From: Opisthorchis felineus
Lineage: Eukaryota > Platyhelminthes > Trematoda > Opisthorchiida > Opisthorchiidae
Reading direction: 5' to 3'
NCBI GenBank assembly: GCA_004794785.1
Contig: SJOL01006417.1
Coordinates: forward strand, 508,551 to 572,550
Length of the DNA stretch: 64,000 bases
Below the pieces are notes generated by a model that was not told the origin of the DNA, did no database searches, and worked only from the letters and a program-made list of their open reading frames with translations. Positions 37,801 to 51,900 of this stretch are shown here, one piece after another. Position 1 is the first letter of the stretch, and the number at the start of each line of letters is the position of its first letter. The translations under genes and the position numbers were made by a program.

Positions 37801-40800
37801 CATATCTAGGTGACCGCTTTAGGTCGGGACAAAATAACCCAATAGATGGATGAAGAATGTTACTACATCGACTCACCCACGCGCAAGGACTGTCCAACTC
37901 CTGATTATGTGAGACAATTTTGTTACTTTTGTTGAAGAGATGGTTATTAAAAAATCGCCATGATAACAATCCTTGTTTTTTTATATAATCTGCTGTAGAT
38001 CCAAAATCTGAATCTTTGTTGCCAATACAAGAAGATGGGGAAGACAATGAGCAGAGTAGACGGTGGACCAGCAGCCATCAGGCTATTAGATAAGAGGTAA
38101 ATAGATGAGTAAATAAAGGTATTAAGCAAAGGTTAATGTGTAAAATTATGTTTGGATCTGAATAATCTCAGACGTACGATTGCCGTCGCCATTATCTGGA
38201 CTGAGCGCTTGGGTGTACAAGGGTCGGAAATATAACGCTCTGAATAAAGGTTTCGGGCTGTCACTCTTGACCACACGCCCACCGATCAGTTCTTGCAACT
38301 GGAGGATTCGATTTTAAATGTGAACTCAACTGTGGCTGATATCATCTATTCATCTGAACACTGGTCAGAACGTTCCATACCTAGCTTTCGGATCCTGATC
38401 GGTTCGGAACTTCAACCGCGTAGCTGATCTACATATAAGGTCGTATTCCGGAAAGCTCAGCCAGCCTCATACTTACCTCAAATGGAAGCAGAAAATTCCA
38501 TGCTCATGGATAGATATTTACCAGCTCCTCCTTGAGGCTTGGTGACTAGTCAGATAAAACTTTTGGATCATACATCGGTTGTGAGTCGCTAATCTGAATT
38601 AGTCCGCTACCAATTGGGAAATGTTTGGCGCCCACAACTTGAGGAACTTCATTCATCCGTACCTCCTTACAAGGCTAAATGCATCTTGGTCAAAAACAGA
38701 TATCCTCCAGAGGTGATTTAGCATAACAGAAATGTGCCAGCTTCAAGCGTCTTTAATAATAAAGATAGACTTTGCTAAAATATGTAATGCATGAGAGTGA
38801 TGGCAACTGCCGACTAGCGATGGACTTTTGATTGATTATTTACTTTGCATAATTTGTTGGAATTCATAGTTCTAGTTGACTGGAGCAGATATGGGTTTGA
38901 GGATGTACATAACAGAATAACCTAGAAATTTCAACCATGGTATACAGGCTATGAATCTGATGGTTGAACTGATTTCCGGGCTTGGCAATTTCGTTGCCAT
39001 CGGTTCGCCTAAATGAGTGTCAATGCTTAATGGTTTAGCTAGCATCGTGATCCTGCAATACGCCAGTAGAAGTGCGATTGTTGACGAAACGTTCACGAAA
39101 GATTTATGAACCTCGGAAAGCAAATCAATCATCAACAAAAATGTTCAGTTTTTCACCCATCTGGTCATATCAACGAGCCTGTTGTGTTTGTGTAGGAATT
39201 TGTTTAGTTTGGGTACATCTGTTTTCCCCGGATTTCACGTAGCATTCGAGGATACACTGTACACGTGCGCTCTGGTTGAAAGGCACACGTAAATATGTCA
39301 ATACAAGTTATATTGTGGTCGTTTGTTGGCGCTTATTTCAGGTAATGAACTCAGAATTATAATAATGGGGATCTGAAAGAGGAAATTGGACGCTCGAAAA
39401 AAAACACGTGGGGTTCTTCCCGGGACAAAACTATGGCCACACTGAGTGACCTCACCTAACTCTGCCTTTCAGTACTATCAGGGCAGGGCACCACAAAATT
39501 CGGTTTTATTGAAGACAAGCTGGTTGGTAATCAGTCTGCCGTACCTAGCCAGATGATATAGTTAGAGCGAAGCAATTTGTGTGCAGAATTATTTGATGGA
39601 TGGCTTCCTGTGTTGTTCATCGATTGCCACCCAGTAGCGCTGAACGTTAAGATGATACATCTCTGATCTATCCACTCGTTTTTAAAGAAGTAATCAAGGA
39701 CTGGTTTGTTTTGACAGTTCTTTTTTTTTAAAATAAGTACTGAGCAAGAATTCAGAGTTCGTATGGTGAGAATGACCAAGATCGTTGGACAAACAAAACT
39801 ACATATATCACGTTTCCTGAATTTCCCTAAATGTACCTTGTTCGCAAACTGTCACCACTCCTTGTTTTTCGACGTCAGCTATTTTCATCCACCTGTATTA
39901 CACATCAGCTTTATTTTAAAAGCTCACAACGAAAGCAAAATCTTCGTCCTGGCTAGATTATCATATGCAGATTTATTTTACCGAAATGCCACTTAGGAAT
40001 AGCGTTACTTCATCTCTTTATGGGTTTTCTTCATGTGATAGAGATTACCATCACTCAATACAAGAGACAGAGTAGGACAGTCGGACACTGATCTTGCAAA
40101 TTCTCCGGCTTTGTCCCATAAAACATCCATCGTGAGCATTAGACTGCTCTCTCATGTCATTTTTTATTGACAATGCAGCAATCCACCGTATGCTTTGTTC
40201 AGCTTGGAACGGAAGCTCACAATCAGAGAGAATGATAGTTAGCATGCTGACGACCTTTAGGCCATTGGCACCTTCTGAATATGCTAATAACTCTGTTTTT
40301 TCTCCCTGTCCGTGTTTTCTGCTTTGTCCGAATCAGATACATGTGGTTTGGAGACATCTTTACCTGATTTACTATCCCACTCTTTTAAAACCAGCCTGAA
40401 AGAGGGAGGCGTTTGTTATTTACGCCCTTAATTCTGTAAAGACATGCGTGAAGATCATCAGGACAGGGAACAACAGCTAATTTGTAAGCAGTTACATGGG
40501 TTTCGAATCCTGGACGTCAAGACGGCCATCCACGATCTTATCCACTCTACAATCTCTGGCTCAGCTCTCGCACTATGCTTGAACCATGTCCTCTTGTAGT
40601 AGTGTTATCTGTTCCTAAATTAAGGACCTTGAAGCATGTTCAGTCATTTGTATGGATATGTCACTCTTCCAACTAAAGGAAAAATGTCCCTTACCTTGAT
40701 TTGTGGCGTTCGCATGAAAGCATTCTTCGTTGACAAAACCAAGCAAATTATGTTGTTCTCACCCCGTATCTTCCATTACCTTGTAAAACTCCAGGTCTAC

Positions 40801-43800
40801 TACGGAAACCTTTTGGTTTTACTAAAGGAAGCCTACAGTCCGTTTCAAGGAATGGCGATACCACCGTATTAACCCTCATATGGCGCCTCTTCAGAACTGA
40901 AGGCTGTCTATATGTATGTATATATGCAATGGTGCTACAGGTGACCCCCTGTGACCATCGTTGTGTGGTTCCAGCTGAATGATGACTAGTGCTGGTTATC
41001 CATATGTTTGCCTAGTATGCGTCTTCTGAATAGTGTGGCTCAACTGGTATCCTCTTGTATGCACAATGGGGCTCAAATTTCAGATGTACTCATTTGGACT
41101 GACAATTGTAGGCCACCAGCTGGGCACGCTGATACATACAAAACTGTTCCCTCCTGCTCGTTCACCGATTTTATTCCCCCTTGTTTACATCGGGCGTCCT
41201 GCTGGACACATACAGCTCAGCTCAAGCCGCACGTGACATCATCTATTGTGCCCAGGTGTCCATCGGCCTAGTTCGATGTGACCGACCGATCCGCCACCGA
41301 CCGCCCACCGTACGTATTCGATGTACTTGGAACCAATCAATAATGACTAAACACCAACTGAACATCTTAACTCAAAAACCTTCGATGACTTCTGAGTTAT
41401 TAAATGTGTTTCTGTTCTATCCTGGCAGACGTTTTCGTGACTGTATGAAATCCGTTCTTGTAGGTTGATTTTTTCATCTTATTAGAAGGTTCCGCAAATA
41501 TAATCCGAGCTCTTTTGTGGCCCAGTGATTTTTACGATAGACTAAAACCAAGTGTGCTACCAGTCAGTTTAGATAGGGAACAAACAACTTCGGTGTACGT
41601 AAGGGATATTATTCGCTGTTTGATATTTTCTTTTGTACAACACTTGTCCAGTTGACTGGGCTGTTAGTTATCCATTGGCAGGTGTTTGTATTAAGCGCTC
41701 ACAGAGTTGGTTCCCGTTGCAGGTTTCATTTATCGCCGGGTCTCTAGTAGCCATACTGTGTTCTCAGAATTCTGTGAATTCCTATAAACAGAGCCTTGCA
41801 AAAGCCTTGCCGAAATGTTCGTAGTTGCAATGGTGACGATTCTTGGTTGGGGAAGCCATCCGTTCAAGCAGCTACAACGAGGTATTTGGTACTTGGCGTT
41901 CATCAGGAAACCAAAAAATGTGCCCAATATCGTGGTGTAATTTTGGTGCTTTTGAAAGTGTGCAATCATGAGTTTATAAGTATTTTATTTGTAAGTATGA
42001 CTATCGCACTCACGGAGGTTGTTGGTGACCTGAAATAGCTTTCTTCACTTTTGATCAGAAACCATAACAAACCTGAATAGAATTCACCCAGAAAATATGA
42101 GGCCGATTGTTGTTCGTGAGAAAATTCCTACTTCTTGTATCTCACTTTATGATGTATTCTGTAAATGTTTCAAGTGACATGCCTAATACTCACGAGAAAT
42201 GAAGTTTCGCAACCAGTCCAACGCAGAGTTAAAGAGAATAAATATCCCACTGGCACCCCTTGTTTTGTCACTCCACTTTTTACTGCAAAATAATTGGTGT
42301 GATATTTTCGGTCTGAAAAATAATAGTGTATGGCCAGCCGGAATCTGACCAAAACTACTAAATGTGAAGCACACATCATTCAGTCCCTTCTCCACCGTAC
42401 AAGCGCTCGGCTACACCGATTCTGTCTGAATTTGTCACAGCGTCTTTTATTAGCTACCTAGTACTACCAGCCAAAAAGACTGATCGGACCGGTTAATGGC
42501 CACCGAGATACCCTATTCTTTTGCCGCTGACATAGATTGCCCACGTCCGCACAAGATGACCAGCTCCGAGAGGGGGCAAACTGCAGCAAATGCTATATTA
42601 AGTTAGAATCAACCTAGTTTTACGCTCTTTCTTCACCAACAAACCGCAGGCACCTGCAAAATATACAACCTTCGTAAACTGAGACACATTTGTAGGATCA
42701 CATTAAGACGTGTTGCCACTAGGAAAGGGGTTAAAAATAACCATAAACGGCACTAATCAGTATTGTGTTGTATGGTGTGTTACATTCTAGGGTACGTATG
42801 ATATCGAAGTATCATAGACCGAATATTAAAAAGCATGAGTTGGTTCATCAGATGAATTACAGTTAGCTCTGCTTTGTTGACTAAATGGATAAAACAAAGC
42901 TCGAACCCACACATTATTATCGGAAACTGATATCCTTGATTACAATGACTGTTTACCCTGTAATTTCCCGGTGATCTTCAGCGCAAAATCGTTCCAAATG
43001 TTTGGACACAGCAGAAGCTGAAGTTGGACTTCAGTCAAGAAATAGAAATAAAATCTTCCCAATATCTGCTGTTTCCGAAAGCCCTGGAAATTCCCATTCA
43101 ACGAACACCCTGGAACAAAATGAGCCTTCTATTGAAGCATGTTGAAGACCGAGCGGATTGGCTCTTACGGGGAGAGAACAAGCCATGGCTTTGGTTATAA
43201 CCTTGGTTATGGGAAAACTACCTACGACTTACGAGCTTTTCAATCCACACTTGTTCACTTTTGCGAAGATTTCGTTTATTCTAATTTGTCACTGTCCTTG
43301 TGAACCACAAGTGATTCGCAAAATTTAACGAAATTTTCTGGCCCTGGGAAACCTATGCAAACTCTCAATCCAGCTATCATTGAATATCGAATCCAACCGT
43401 GGCTTGGCACATCACCCACATCTGCGACTGACGAACTTTAATTGAATCATTTTTTATCTTGCTCTATACACCTTATACGGCAGGAACGCCATCTTCACCC
43501 GCAGTGATTAATTTTAGCCGATCTCGCTAAAATCCAAAGGCTGGCTTAATTAGGGCGGTGGCCAAAGCCCCAATTTTCCACTAGGACTCAGACACTGGAA
43601 GAAGCTCCTCTAGTTGGAATAAGAATAGACGCATTGGTGTTTACTTGGGAGGTTTTACGGCAGGTCACACGGGTGCTCAACTGTGTACCATCACCTAGTC
43701 CTTTAAAGCCAGTTCAACAGATGGCACCACCAACTTTTACCACTTGGGCCACAAGAACATCCATACATGTCCCGATGACCATATGCACAACCGTTTCCTC

Positions 43801-46800
43801 CTCTCTATATTTTGTTGTGAAGTCAATGGTTCTCTGTTTATAGTCTTCGTACTGTGAATGGTACTGAATTTGCCACCTAATGACTCTCCTAAGGTGCTTA
43901 AATGTTCCAAGCAAACTGACTTCATTTTTGGTCAATCGGTTGTAACATACATTACCACAGACCATCAAGATTCGCCGTTTATTCGCACACTCGGACCGAA
44001 CAATCCTTCAAAATTTCTATCATCTTAATACTTGCGAACATCTGTGAAACTTCAGACCACTCTAATGTGCTCGGTAAAGGTACTGCATAAAATGCAGGTG
44101 ACGACATGTGTTATCATACATGCTCCAATTTCTGTTTAGTGTTGAGGACCTGAATGAAACCCCGATAATTTACACGCTTGTTTCGTCTTGTTTTGAAGAA
44201 TGATTTCTGTTTTATACTCATACTTCGACCTAAACACCAAGCTGACCATCGCCAGACCTGAGGTCCATGTGAAACTGGGTTATTCTTGTTATGGAACGAC
44301 CCCGCCTTTCTTATTGATTTGTAGTTTCATTTATACGACGAACTACCAATGAATATCCCCAAAAGAGATGTACATCCTGTGAAATGAAGTCTTTTTTGCA
44401 CACGTTTCCATAGGACCGCGTGATTTTCCAATGAGGTGAACAGGAAGATTTATTACTCTTAAGAAATGTCCTGGAATTGGTATGCGAATTGGGGTTAGTC
44501 AGCAACAAGCCGGAGCCTTTGTTTTAAGGAGTGATTTTGTATTCCGGAAAAGGGTTTCTTCTGATTAGCGTAATGTCTTGTCGAAAACATCGTGAAAAGT
44601 AGGACAAGTATAATATACGTTATTTTACTGGGTTGATGTTTAACATTCGGAGTTGGGTACGCAATTTCGTTCTCTTAATGGCCACACAATTAGTTAGGTA
44701 CTACTGGAAAGTTGCAATGCGACGTAGAAGAGCTTCAATTAACAAAAGTCTATGACACCGGTTTCCATAATATACACCTGATGCGCGGGTTTAATGAATT
44801 GTCACATTTTTCGACGAACTTTCTACCAAAGTTTGATGCAGTGGCCCGGGACGTTGGCACGTACACTGGACGGACAAAAATGACAGACCTGAGCGTACTT
44901 ATGCAGACGCGCCTTGTCAGGCTTCTGATTAATTAAAATACAATATAAACTGTTGCGGTTTTTCTGTCACCCCTTCCTTTTTTCATCTGACTAGCTATCA
45001 CTTGAAAACCGTCAAATTGACCAATCTTTAAGAGGCTGCTCCACGGGCGAGTTGGCTGAGTAATGCAGTTGAAACGAAAGTGATCGACTGATACAAACTG
45101 ATTAAAATTATTCGAGCCTCCGACTAGTATTATGGCTTGTATGTGTGTAATTAATTTTGTGCCGGCTGGTCTGAGTAACTGGAATTAGAGAAAGTACATT
45201 CATAGTTCCATCTGTAAATGCGACTGATGTGCACACACCAATTACCGGTCCCAGAAAATTTCCGCTGCAGGATATCTTCAGCGTTTCTTTCGGTAAGTTG
45301 GATGATTTCTTAGTCATCAACGATTCTCAATTAATTTCACTGTAAAGTCAAAGGTTGCTAGATGTCAACATCCCCTGCTTTGCTTATGTCAGTCCAATTG
45401 TTCTGGTTTTTGCGGCCTCGTCTGCATCTTTACTTCCTCCCATTCAGACATTAACTTGTTGCAATCAAAAACCTCCCTGAAGGCCTAAATAGAAGCGTAT
45501 ATTTCATATAAACGCCAGGACTGCCTAGCGGTTATCTATTTATTGCAATACAGTCTGAAAATTGCAAAACAAAAACAGAAAAATGGAGTTGCTAAGTGTA
45601 TATTTAGTTTGATGCCCAAGTTGGAATTATCGTCGTTTAACAACACGTGTAAGTTGTGTATGTGAACAATAAGCTAGTGAATCATCCCTATTATTTCCTC
45701 AGAATTAGTCTGAACAGTGTTACTGCCACATACTTTCCGTGGCTTTTCCTTAGTACTAATAAGAAATCTGTCTTGAGCTGAGTGACTCAGAACTGAAACC
45801 TTCACAACTTCAAGAGAAGAAACAGCAAGCCATTCGATTTTCGGTATGTTAGATTGCCTCGTCTGTTGTCAACTGACGAAGTCACCACAATACAGCGTCC
45901 AACACTGGAAAGACAAGTATCTAAAAATATTGCGAAAGGGTGAGATTCAAAAATAAGCATTATAGAACCAGTGCTCAAAATCCGCAGACAACCTACTGCC
46001 CTGTTTAAACCACAACACATAGACCTAGAGAAGCTGAGATAGTCGGATTCCAGCATGAAGAGCAGTTTGGTTGGATGTTTGCTTTTTTAGGCTCAAATAC
46101 GTGATGACATTGCTGGAGCTGCAGACCTCATTGAGTTCTTCATAGTCCTATCGTCACAAGTGAACATCTAAATGGCCTGTATGTTGCACAATGTGCGAAT
46201 GAATATCAGTGTGCCATCGACTACGGGGAATTCCATCGCGTGTCCAGGTCCATCAGTTTCTTCATGCCCATGAGCGCAAAGTAGACGGAGAATGAATTCA
46301 CGCCATACTGTTCAACCGGAGCCTTTGCGTGGGACAAAAATGGGTTGACGATTATGGTAACCGGCTGGTCTAATTTCCGCTATGTACATATAAGGCCAAG
46401 GCAGGTAATTGGTGATCTCTGCCGAAAGAAACTTTTGTCTCTAAAAATTTAATGGCTGGTCCAAACACAACACCCATAAAATTGTTTTTCATGGCACTGT
46501 GTTTTCCATAAAATGGCTTCCGTGTCAGCATTCAAATTACTTCTTTTATTTTCGACAAAAATGTTTCCAGATCAGCGTCTGTATATCCCAAACATCAGCT
46601 GAGCATCAGTATGCTACGGCAAAATCTGTAGAAAAATCCTCCAAATATAACAACCGGTGTTATGTTTGTCAACTGTTGAACGCAACAATCCAGCAAGCCA
46701 GACCAATCCGAATCATTGCACGCTACATTCAATCTTACGTTCGTCAAAAGGCGAAAAAGTTTTTCTGTACACGTGCAAAGATGGTACAAATTGACATGAT

Positions 46801-48249
46801 AGGACATCAGGGAATGAGGTTAGTTAAGTTCACAAATGCCGGTGAAATCGCTTCTGGTGAATGATGTTGAAGTGCTCAATAAGACAACCTGGCACACCAA
46901 ATCAAACGCTTTGCCCTATGGGCTTTTGTCACATGGTCGAAGGTAACCTAGCCGCCCCTCCCCCAGCAACCTACGACTCTACATATGTATTAAAAACACC
47001 ATGATCAAAATCCTGAGGGCCTTACTATTGTTTCCGAATGAAATCATGGACGGAGCAAGTGGCGTTATTTATTGTGCTGGGAAAGTGATATCAAAGTGAT
47101 CAGATAGACAGGACACATAGAAATGTTGGATTTTTATCTATGAGGAAATTCCTAATTAATTCTTGGCATACGCTATCCCCATGTAAATCAGAAAAGCACT
47201 TGTCGAGTTGGGTCTCATAAAGATTTGAAAATTCGGTAATCGTCCCAAGCCTTAGAAATATGCACTAGTATACACATTTGTTGAGCATTTAATTTTATCA
47301 GGTTTAATAACGAGTCCTTGCTAAAGAGGCTTGCTAGCAATCGCAAAACCAATGACATATTTGCCCGACCATTGTGGACTTTTTCATTGTGCTAAGAGAC
47401 TTTTAGCCTAAACAGTTTTGTTCTTGTTCAAAAAGCGCTTATTATGCCAAACTCTGTCAGATTTGAATAACATGACCAGAATGTTGCTGTCACTACAGCA
47501 CAATTGTAGTGCGTGTTCACCTTTGTTCCATTGTTTAAACCACTATTCTAACCTATCACCCTCTTCTGGTCGTCAACAGTTGAAACACAACGATGAAGTC
47601 AAACGTTATGCAGCTTGCTGTATAGTCAGATTGTTTTGGATTCCTTCGTTTTTTGTGTCATTTTTATTCAAGGTGACCTAGTTTTAGGACCCAAAGTGTA
47701 GTTAGAAGCTGGGCATTGTGTCAGACTAATCCTGATAGGTTCTAATATCTTCAAAGAAGTATTTCAACCATAAATCAGATTAATTTTCCAAAAAAAGGTA
47801 CTTTACCTGATTACTATTTTTCTTGTCCTGAAATCCATTTGATGAATTTTCAATGTAAATCTTGAGCTTCTCATCAGTGTTTCATTCTTCCTGACTTCCC
47901 ACAGTCCGTAAAATGAAAATCCATATTCCATCGGAAGAGGAACGTTTTGCTTCACGCAAATGTCAGCAAAGTTGGTTCAGTAATCATGAATTTCTGGGTA
48001 TCTCGGATAAGTATGTATTGTTTATCATAAGCCCATTGTGAGGTATTTCCACTGTCGGGAGTAGCTGTGTGCTCAGAAGCCAGATGCTTATCACCGTCTG
48101 ATGTTGCACCCATGAAATGCTGCTGGTGGACTGCTCAAAAAGCAGGAAGGTCAGTGTACTTAAAACATACCGTTTTCGTTTTAAGCCTGCATCGCATACG
48201 ATACTTATCGAGAGTTCGAGGTGTAGAAGGAGCAGGGTAATAAGCATGT
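37801..48249. other. Noncoding stretch, nothing recognised except one SINE-like site
   Basis: Frames here are at most 121 codons (46499-46864, +) and show no domain. The tRNA-like remnant at 40495-40565 is listed separately. Confidence 0.55.
40495..40565 (-). repeat. tRNA-like SINE remnant 2
   Basis: On the - strand TTGTAGAGTGGATAAGATC resembles a tRNA box A with one mismatch. Then GATTCGAAACC fits box B (GWTTCRANNC) at the normal spacing. The sequence that follows on the - strand (GTTGTTCCCTGTCCTGATGA) includes a hammerhead-like CTGATGA. This is curious because some schistosome SINEs carry ribozymes, but no GAAA half is present. Confidence 0.4.
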
Positions 48250-48960
48250 CATGCAAGACAAAATCAATCCCGGAACTGGAAAGGCGAGGGCAGCGTATGC
48301 TAATCTCCGACATCTGTGGCGACATCGACGTGACATGAGCTTGACAGTCAAGAGTAGAATGTACAGTGCTGCGATCCCTTCTGTCCGACTTAATGGATCA
48401 GATACGTGGTCTGTGTGTCCGGAAGACATTCGAAAGCTAACTGCATTTGACCAAAGCATTGCGCGAGTCTGATGAAGACATCATATCATATCAGCAATGC
48501 TGAAGTACTCCAGTGGTTTTCGGGAAAGTTCATTCTCCCTCGATTGATAAGCTGGCCACATTACACAGGTCACGCTGGTCAGGCCGTTACTTCGTATGCT
48601 GGAGGACGTCTGCCTCGCAGAGCCCTATTCGCCTAGCCTTGTGTCGCATGGAGACGACTCAGGGGCAGTCAGTCCATCACCTGGCAACAGAGCATGAAAC
48701 GCCTTACAGGTCAAATCAGTCGCGTTGATAAATGCTGTCTTCCCGGATGGGGACCGCGGGGCCAGACAAACCAGTGGTTAGTGACCCTGAGAGGTAGAGC
48801 TGTGTCACGCAGTCAATGGCGGTTTTGCACACAAACTATCGCCTTCACTGTGTAGCTCTGAAACCCTGCCACACCTGCCAAACAGAACCATTCGACGTCA
48901 ATGAACTGAATAGGCCATCGCCTTCAATGCGTGGCTCTCATTCCCTCATTCTCTTTATCC
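48250..48960 (+). mobile_element. RTE-like non-LTR retrotransposon relic D (5'-truncated 3' end)
   Basis: Coding remnants occupy three frames. At 48251-48472 one reads TGKARAAYANLRHLWRHRRD, LTVKSRMYSAAIPSV and DIRKLTAFDQ. At 48513-48728 one reads KLATLHRSRWSGRYFVC. At 48739-48855 one reads LPGWGPRGQTNQWLVTLRGR and SQWRFCTQTIAFTV, ending in TAG. This is the same C-terminal block as in element C, with two frameshifts. Recognisable sequence starts abruptly at about 48250, as expected for a 5'-truncated insertion. The last stretch is a 3' UTR carrying an imperfect 22-base direct repeat. Confidence 0.85.
48838..48938 (+). repeat. Imperfect direct repeat in the tail of relic D
   Basis: The 22-base segment starting ATCGCCTTCA at 48838-48859 recurs at 48917-48938 with three mismatches. 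The first copy spans the stop codon of the transposon frame. It is probably a local duplication during or after insertion. Confidence 0.6.
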
Positions 48961-51900
48961 CCGGTGAAAGGAGCTATAGTGAAATGGTGTGATGTAATAC
49001 TAAAAACACACTAATGTGCTTCTGAAATAAACCAGTCTAAATGCAACCACAGTTTGTTCGTGTTAGTGTCTATTCTGTCCAAATTGCACAACTAAACGAG
49101 TTTAGAAATCGCGCTGCTGCTGTCGCCTATGAATAAATGAATACTTTTAGGCTACTTGCAACTGTCGCCCTCCAGACATATCATACCACGAATGATATGT
49201 ATCGAAAGCTGAAATCTCCTCCTCTCCTGCATGAAACTTACCAATTCGCCACCTGGCGCAAGCTACGCGTACTTGTAATACACTTCTTGAGTCTTAACTG
49301 CCAAGGCACAATGGGCTAAGAGATAACCTGGAGAATATGCTCAGACACCTGGGTTAATTTTTGATGTCATTTTTGCCCATTCAGTGAATAAAACTGGATT
49401 TTGATGGCTTTGTGAGGACTATTTAGATGCATACAGAATGGAGGTGGAAAATTCATATGTTAAAATATGGATACGGAATGTTGGATGTCTGAGAAATTTG
49501 GTAGGTTGAAGTGGTGTAAACTAACAATTTAATTAGCCGGCTTGTTCAAGCATGATTCCTGTGGCCAAGCATTAAGAGAGACGGTGGGCCGTCAAATAAC
49601 CTGAATTACAGTTCAGCGTTATGAATAGCATGGTAAAATACGACTTCGCCTACAATCTGTAAGGGCTTACTGAAAGGAATATGGGGCAACCCTATGGCGT
49701 GAGCAGAACACTCGATCGCTAGAGCTCAGAAGGGCTAAGAAGTAACAAAACATCAGGGAAATCTGGCACATTTCAACACACTTGAGTGCAGGATTTACTG
49801 GGTTGAGTGTAATTCGGTCTGAAAAGCTACAGCTGTCTTTTCCCGATGCCACTGTACTTTGCGGGTGAGTCAATAACGAAACCGGATCGATTTCCCCGAA
49901 AGAGAATGTTTGTGGTTGCTGTCTCATTTTGTCACTCAGGATGTTTCGATCTTCCTGTCTGTTTGACTGCAGAGCGAAATTAATACGCATGACTGTAAGA
50001 AATTTGCAAGTATTAGCATCTTAACAAACCTGATTTCTACCCTCGGATTATACCATGTGAAGTAGAAACTGGAGAAGTGGCTTTACTTGACAAATGCATT
50101 CATTTGCATACGAATTTGGTTTCCACGGGAGACTCACCTGAAACCCAGCTGAATCCCTCGTTTATAAAAGTGGCATGCAAATGAGTGTATTTGTCGAATT
50201 TTGTGCAATTTGTGTTCAAGTAGAGCATGCGGTTGACAGGAACTTGGGGACTGCGTCTACTTGATGAGCCCAGATAAAAGCGAAACCGGTTGTGGGCTGC
50301 TGAAGAGATTTTAGGAACCGCGCGAGTAGTTTCCTTTATGAAAAGTGGCTTTCTTATTTCCAAATCAGGGTCACCAGACTCTTCTTTGCATGTACTGTAG
50401 GGCTCAACTGTTTCGTTGTACTCACTTGAATTGACAGTTGTGGGCAACAATTTTGGCATGCTGATGCCTTTAGAGTTGCCTCTACTGTTCACCCTCCGGT
50501 CTTGTCCCGTCGGACTCGCATCGGTTGTAGGGCTTTCGTGTTTATGCGCACGCGGTTCAGTGCAAGCCGAATGTAGCGTTACCCATTTTGTATGGGTACA
50601 ACAAGAAGAGATAATGATGAAACCGTCTACACCGCATTGTTATTTGTCACTTTACAGGCATTATTCTTCTAACATGACCAATCTTGCCCTCGAAAACAGT
50701 AAATAACCTTTTTTAATGACAGTGTTACTGAAAGACATTACAATTACGGTGACTTCACGCCAGGGCGCTCCGGGAGTGAGTTTCGTGTTTAATTTAGGGT
50801 TTCGGCTGAAAAGACCCACAAAGGGTAACCCCTCGGGGTCTAAAATGCATGATGAGATCTCACATGATGAGGTCTCTCTCTGAAATCACATACATTCCCA
50901 CTCTGGGTTTCAATGGAATTTTGAATCATCAGTAGCTTCTGTTTTGAGTGCGGCATACCCCACGTGCAATATTATCGCACCACACTCACAACCTGACTAG
51001 GGTATGAAACTCAAATATGAGGCCACTCGATGTTTCTATGAAATTGCTTGCTGTTTTTCAGCAAAGTCACACATCAACATTCGAAAAATTTTAGACAGTT
51101 TCACAAATGAACTGCGTCGGATGGAAAATGGCTAACTTTTGAAAAAAATCGCCAGCAAGGGAAAGTTTGCGGTTGAACGCGTGTCTCTTACGTCAGCGGC
51201 CTGAAGCCGCCAAACGGAAGTCTCGTGATAACCCCCATCTACGCCCATATGATTAGTCTAATCAAGACAGTTTTTCGAAAACCGACCATATATCTGCCAA
51301 TATGAACGTTGATGTTAAGCCATGGCTCAGCGTTATTGCATAAATGGCACATTTTATAGTTTACAACCTTCACCTATATGTTGCAACAAGTACGTGAAAG
51401 AACTACTAATTATAGCAAACTTCCAAATGTCTGTACCAATTTACCGCAAATTCGTCAGCTTTTTAGGAAGCGCAGAACCTCACGTCGTAAAGGTATATAC
51501 GGATACTGAGGAGTTTAGTCACGCGAAACCGTTCGCATTTGAACGTAGAGAGATCTGTTGCCCAACTCGCTAAGCAAAGTTGTAAGGATATCAAATCCTG
51601 AGCCTTCTTACATCGAACTAGTAAATGCTTGACCAGGAACCTCGTACCAGGAACTTTCCCTTCCGAGAATTTGTTCCATTTCAGTTGTCGTAAATTTTCG
51701 TGCATTTGGATGCACTAATCTTATCCCAATCCAAAAAAGGTTTTCACATATTTTATCTAATATGCATGCCACTGTCATCTCTTTGTGCTACCCGACAGAA
51801 ATCAAGGCTTGTCACCACACGTCTCATAACTTGACCCACCTGTCATTCCATTTTGTGACAATACTTATTAAAAATTAAAATGGCAGTAATCTGAGGACAT

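Noticed and set aside
38190..38320. GGATTCGATTTT near 38306 as a SINE box B
   Set aside because: It fails the last box B position and has no box A at a suitable distance.
50100..50706. Opposed open frames of 130 (-) and 96 (+) codons
   Set aside because: Neither shows a family motif, and open frames on both strands can arise from local base composition.
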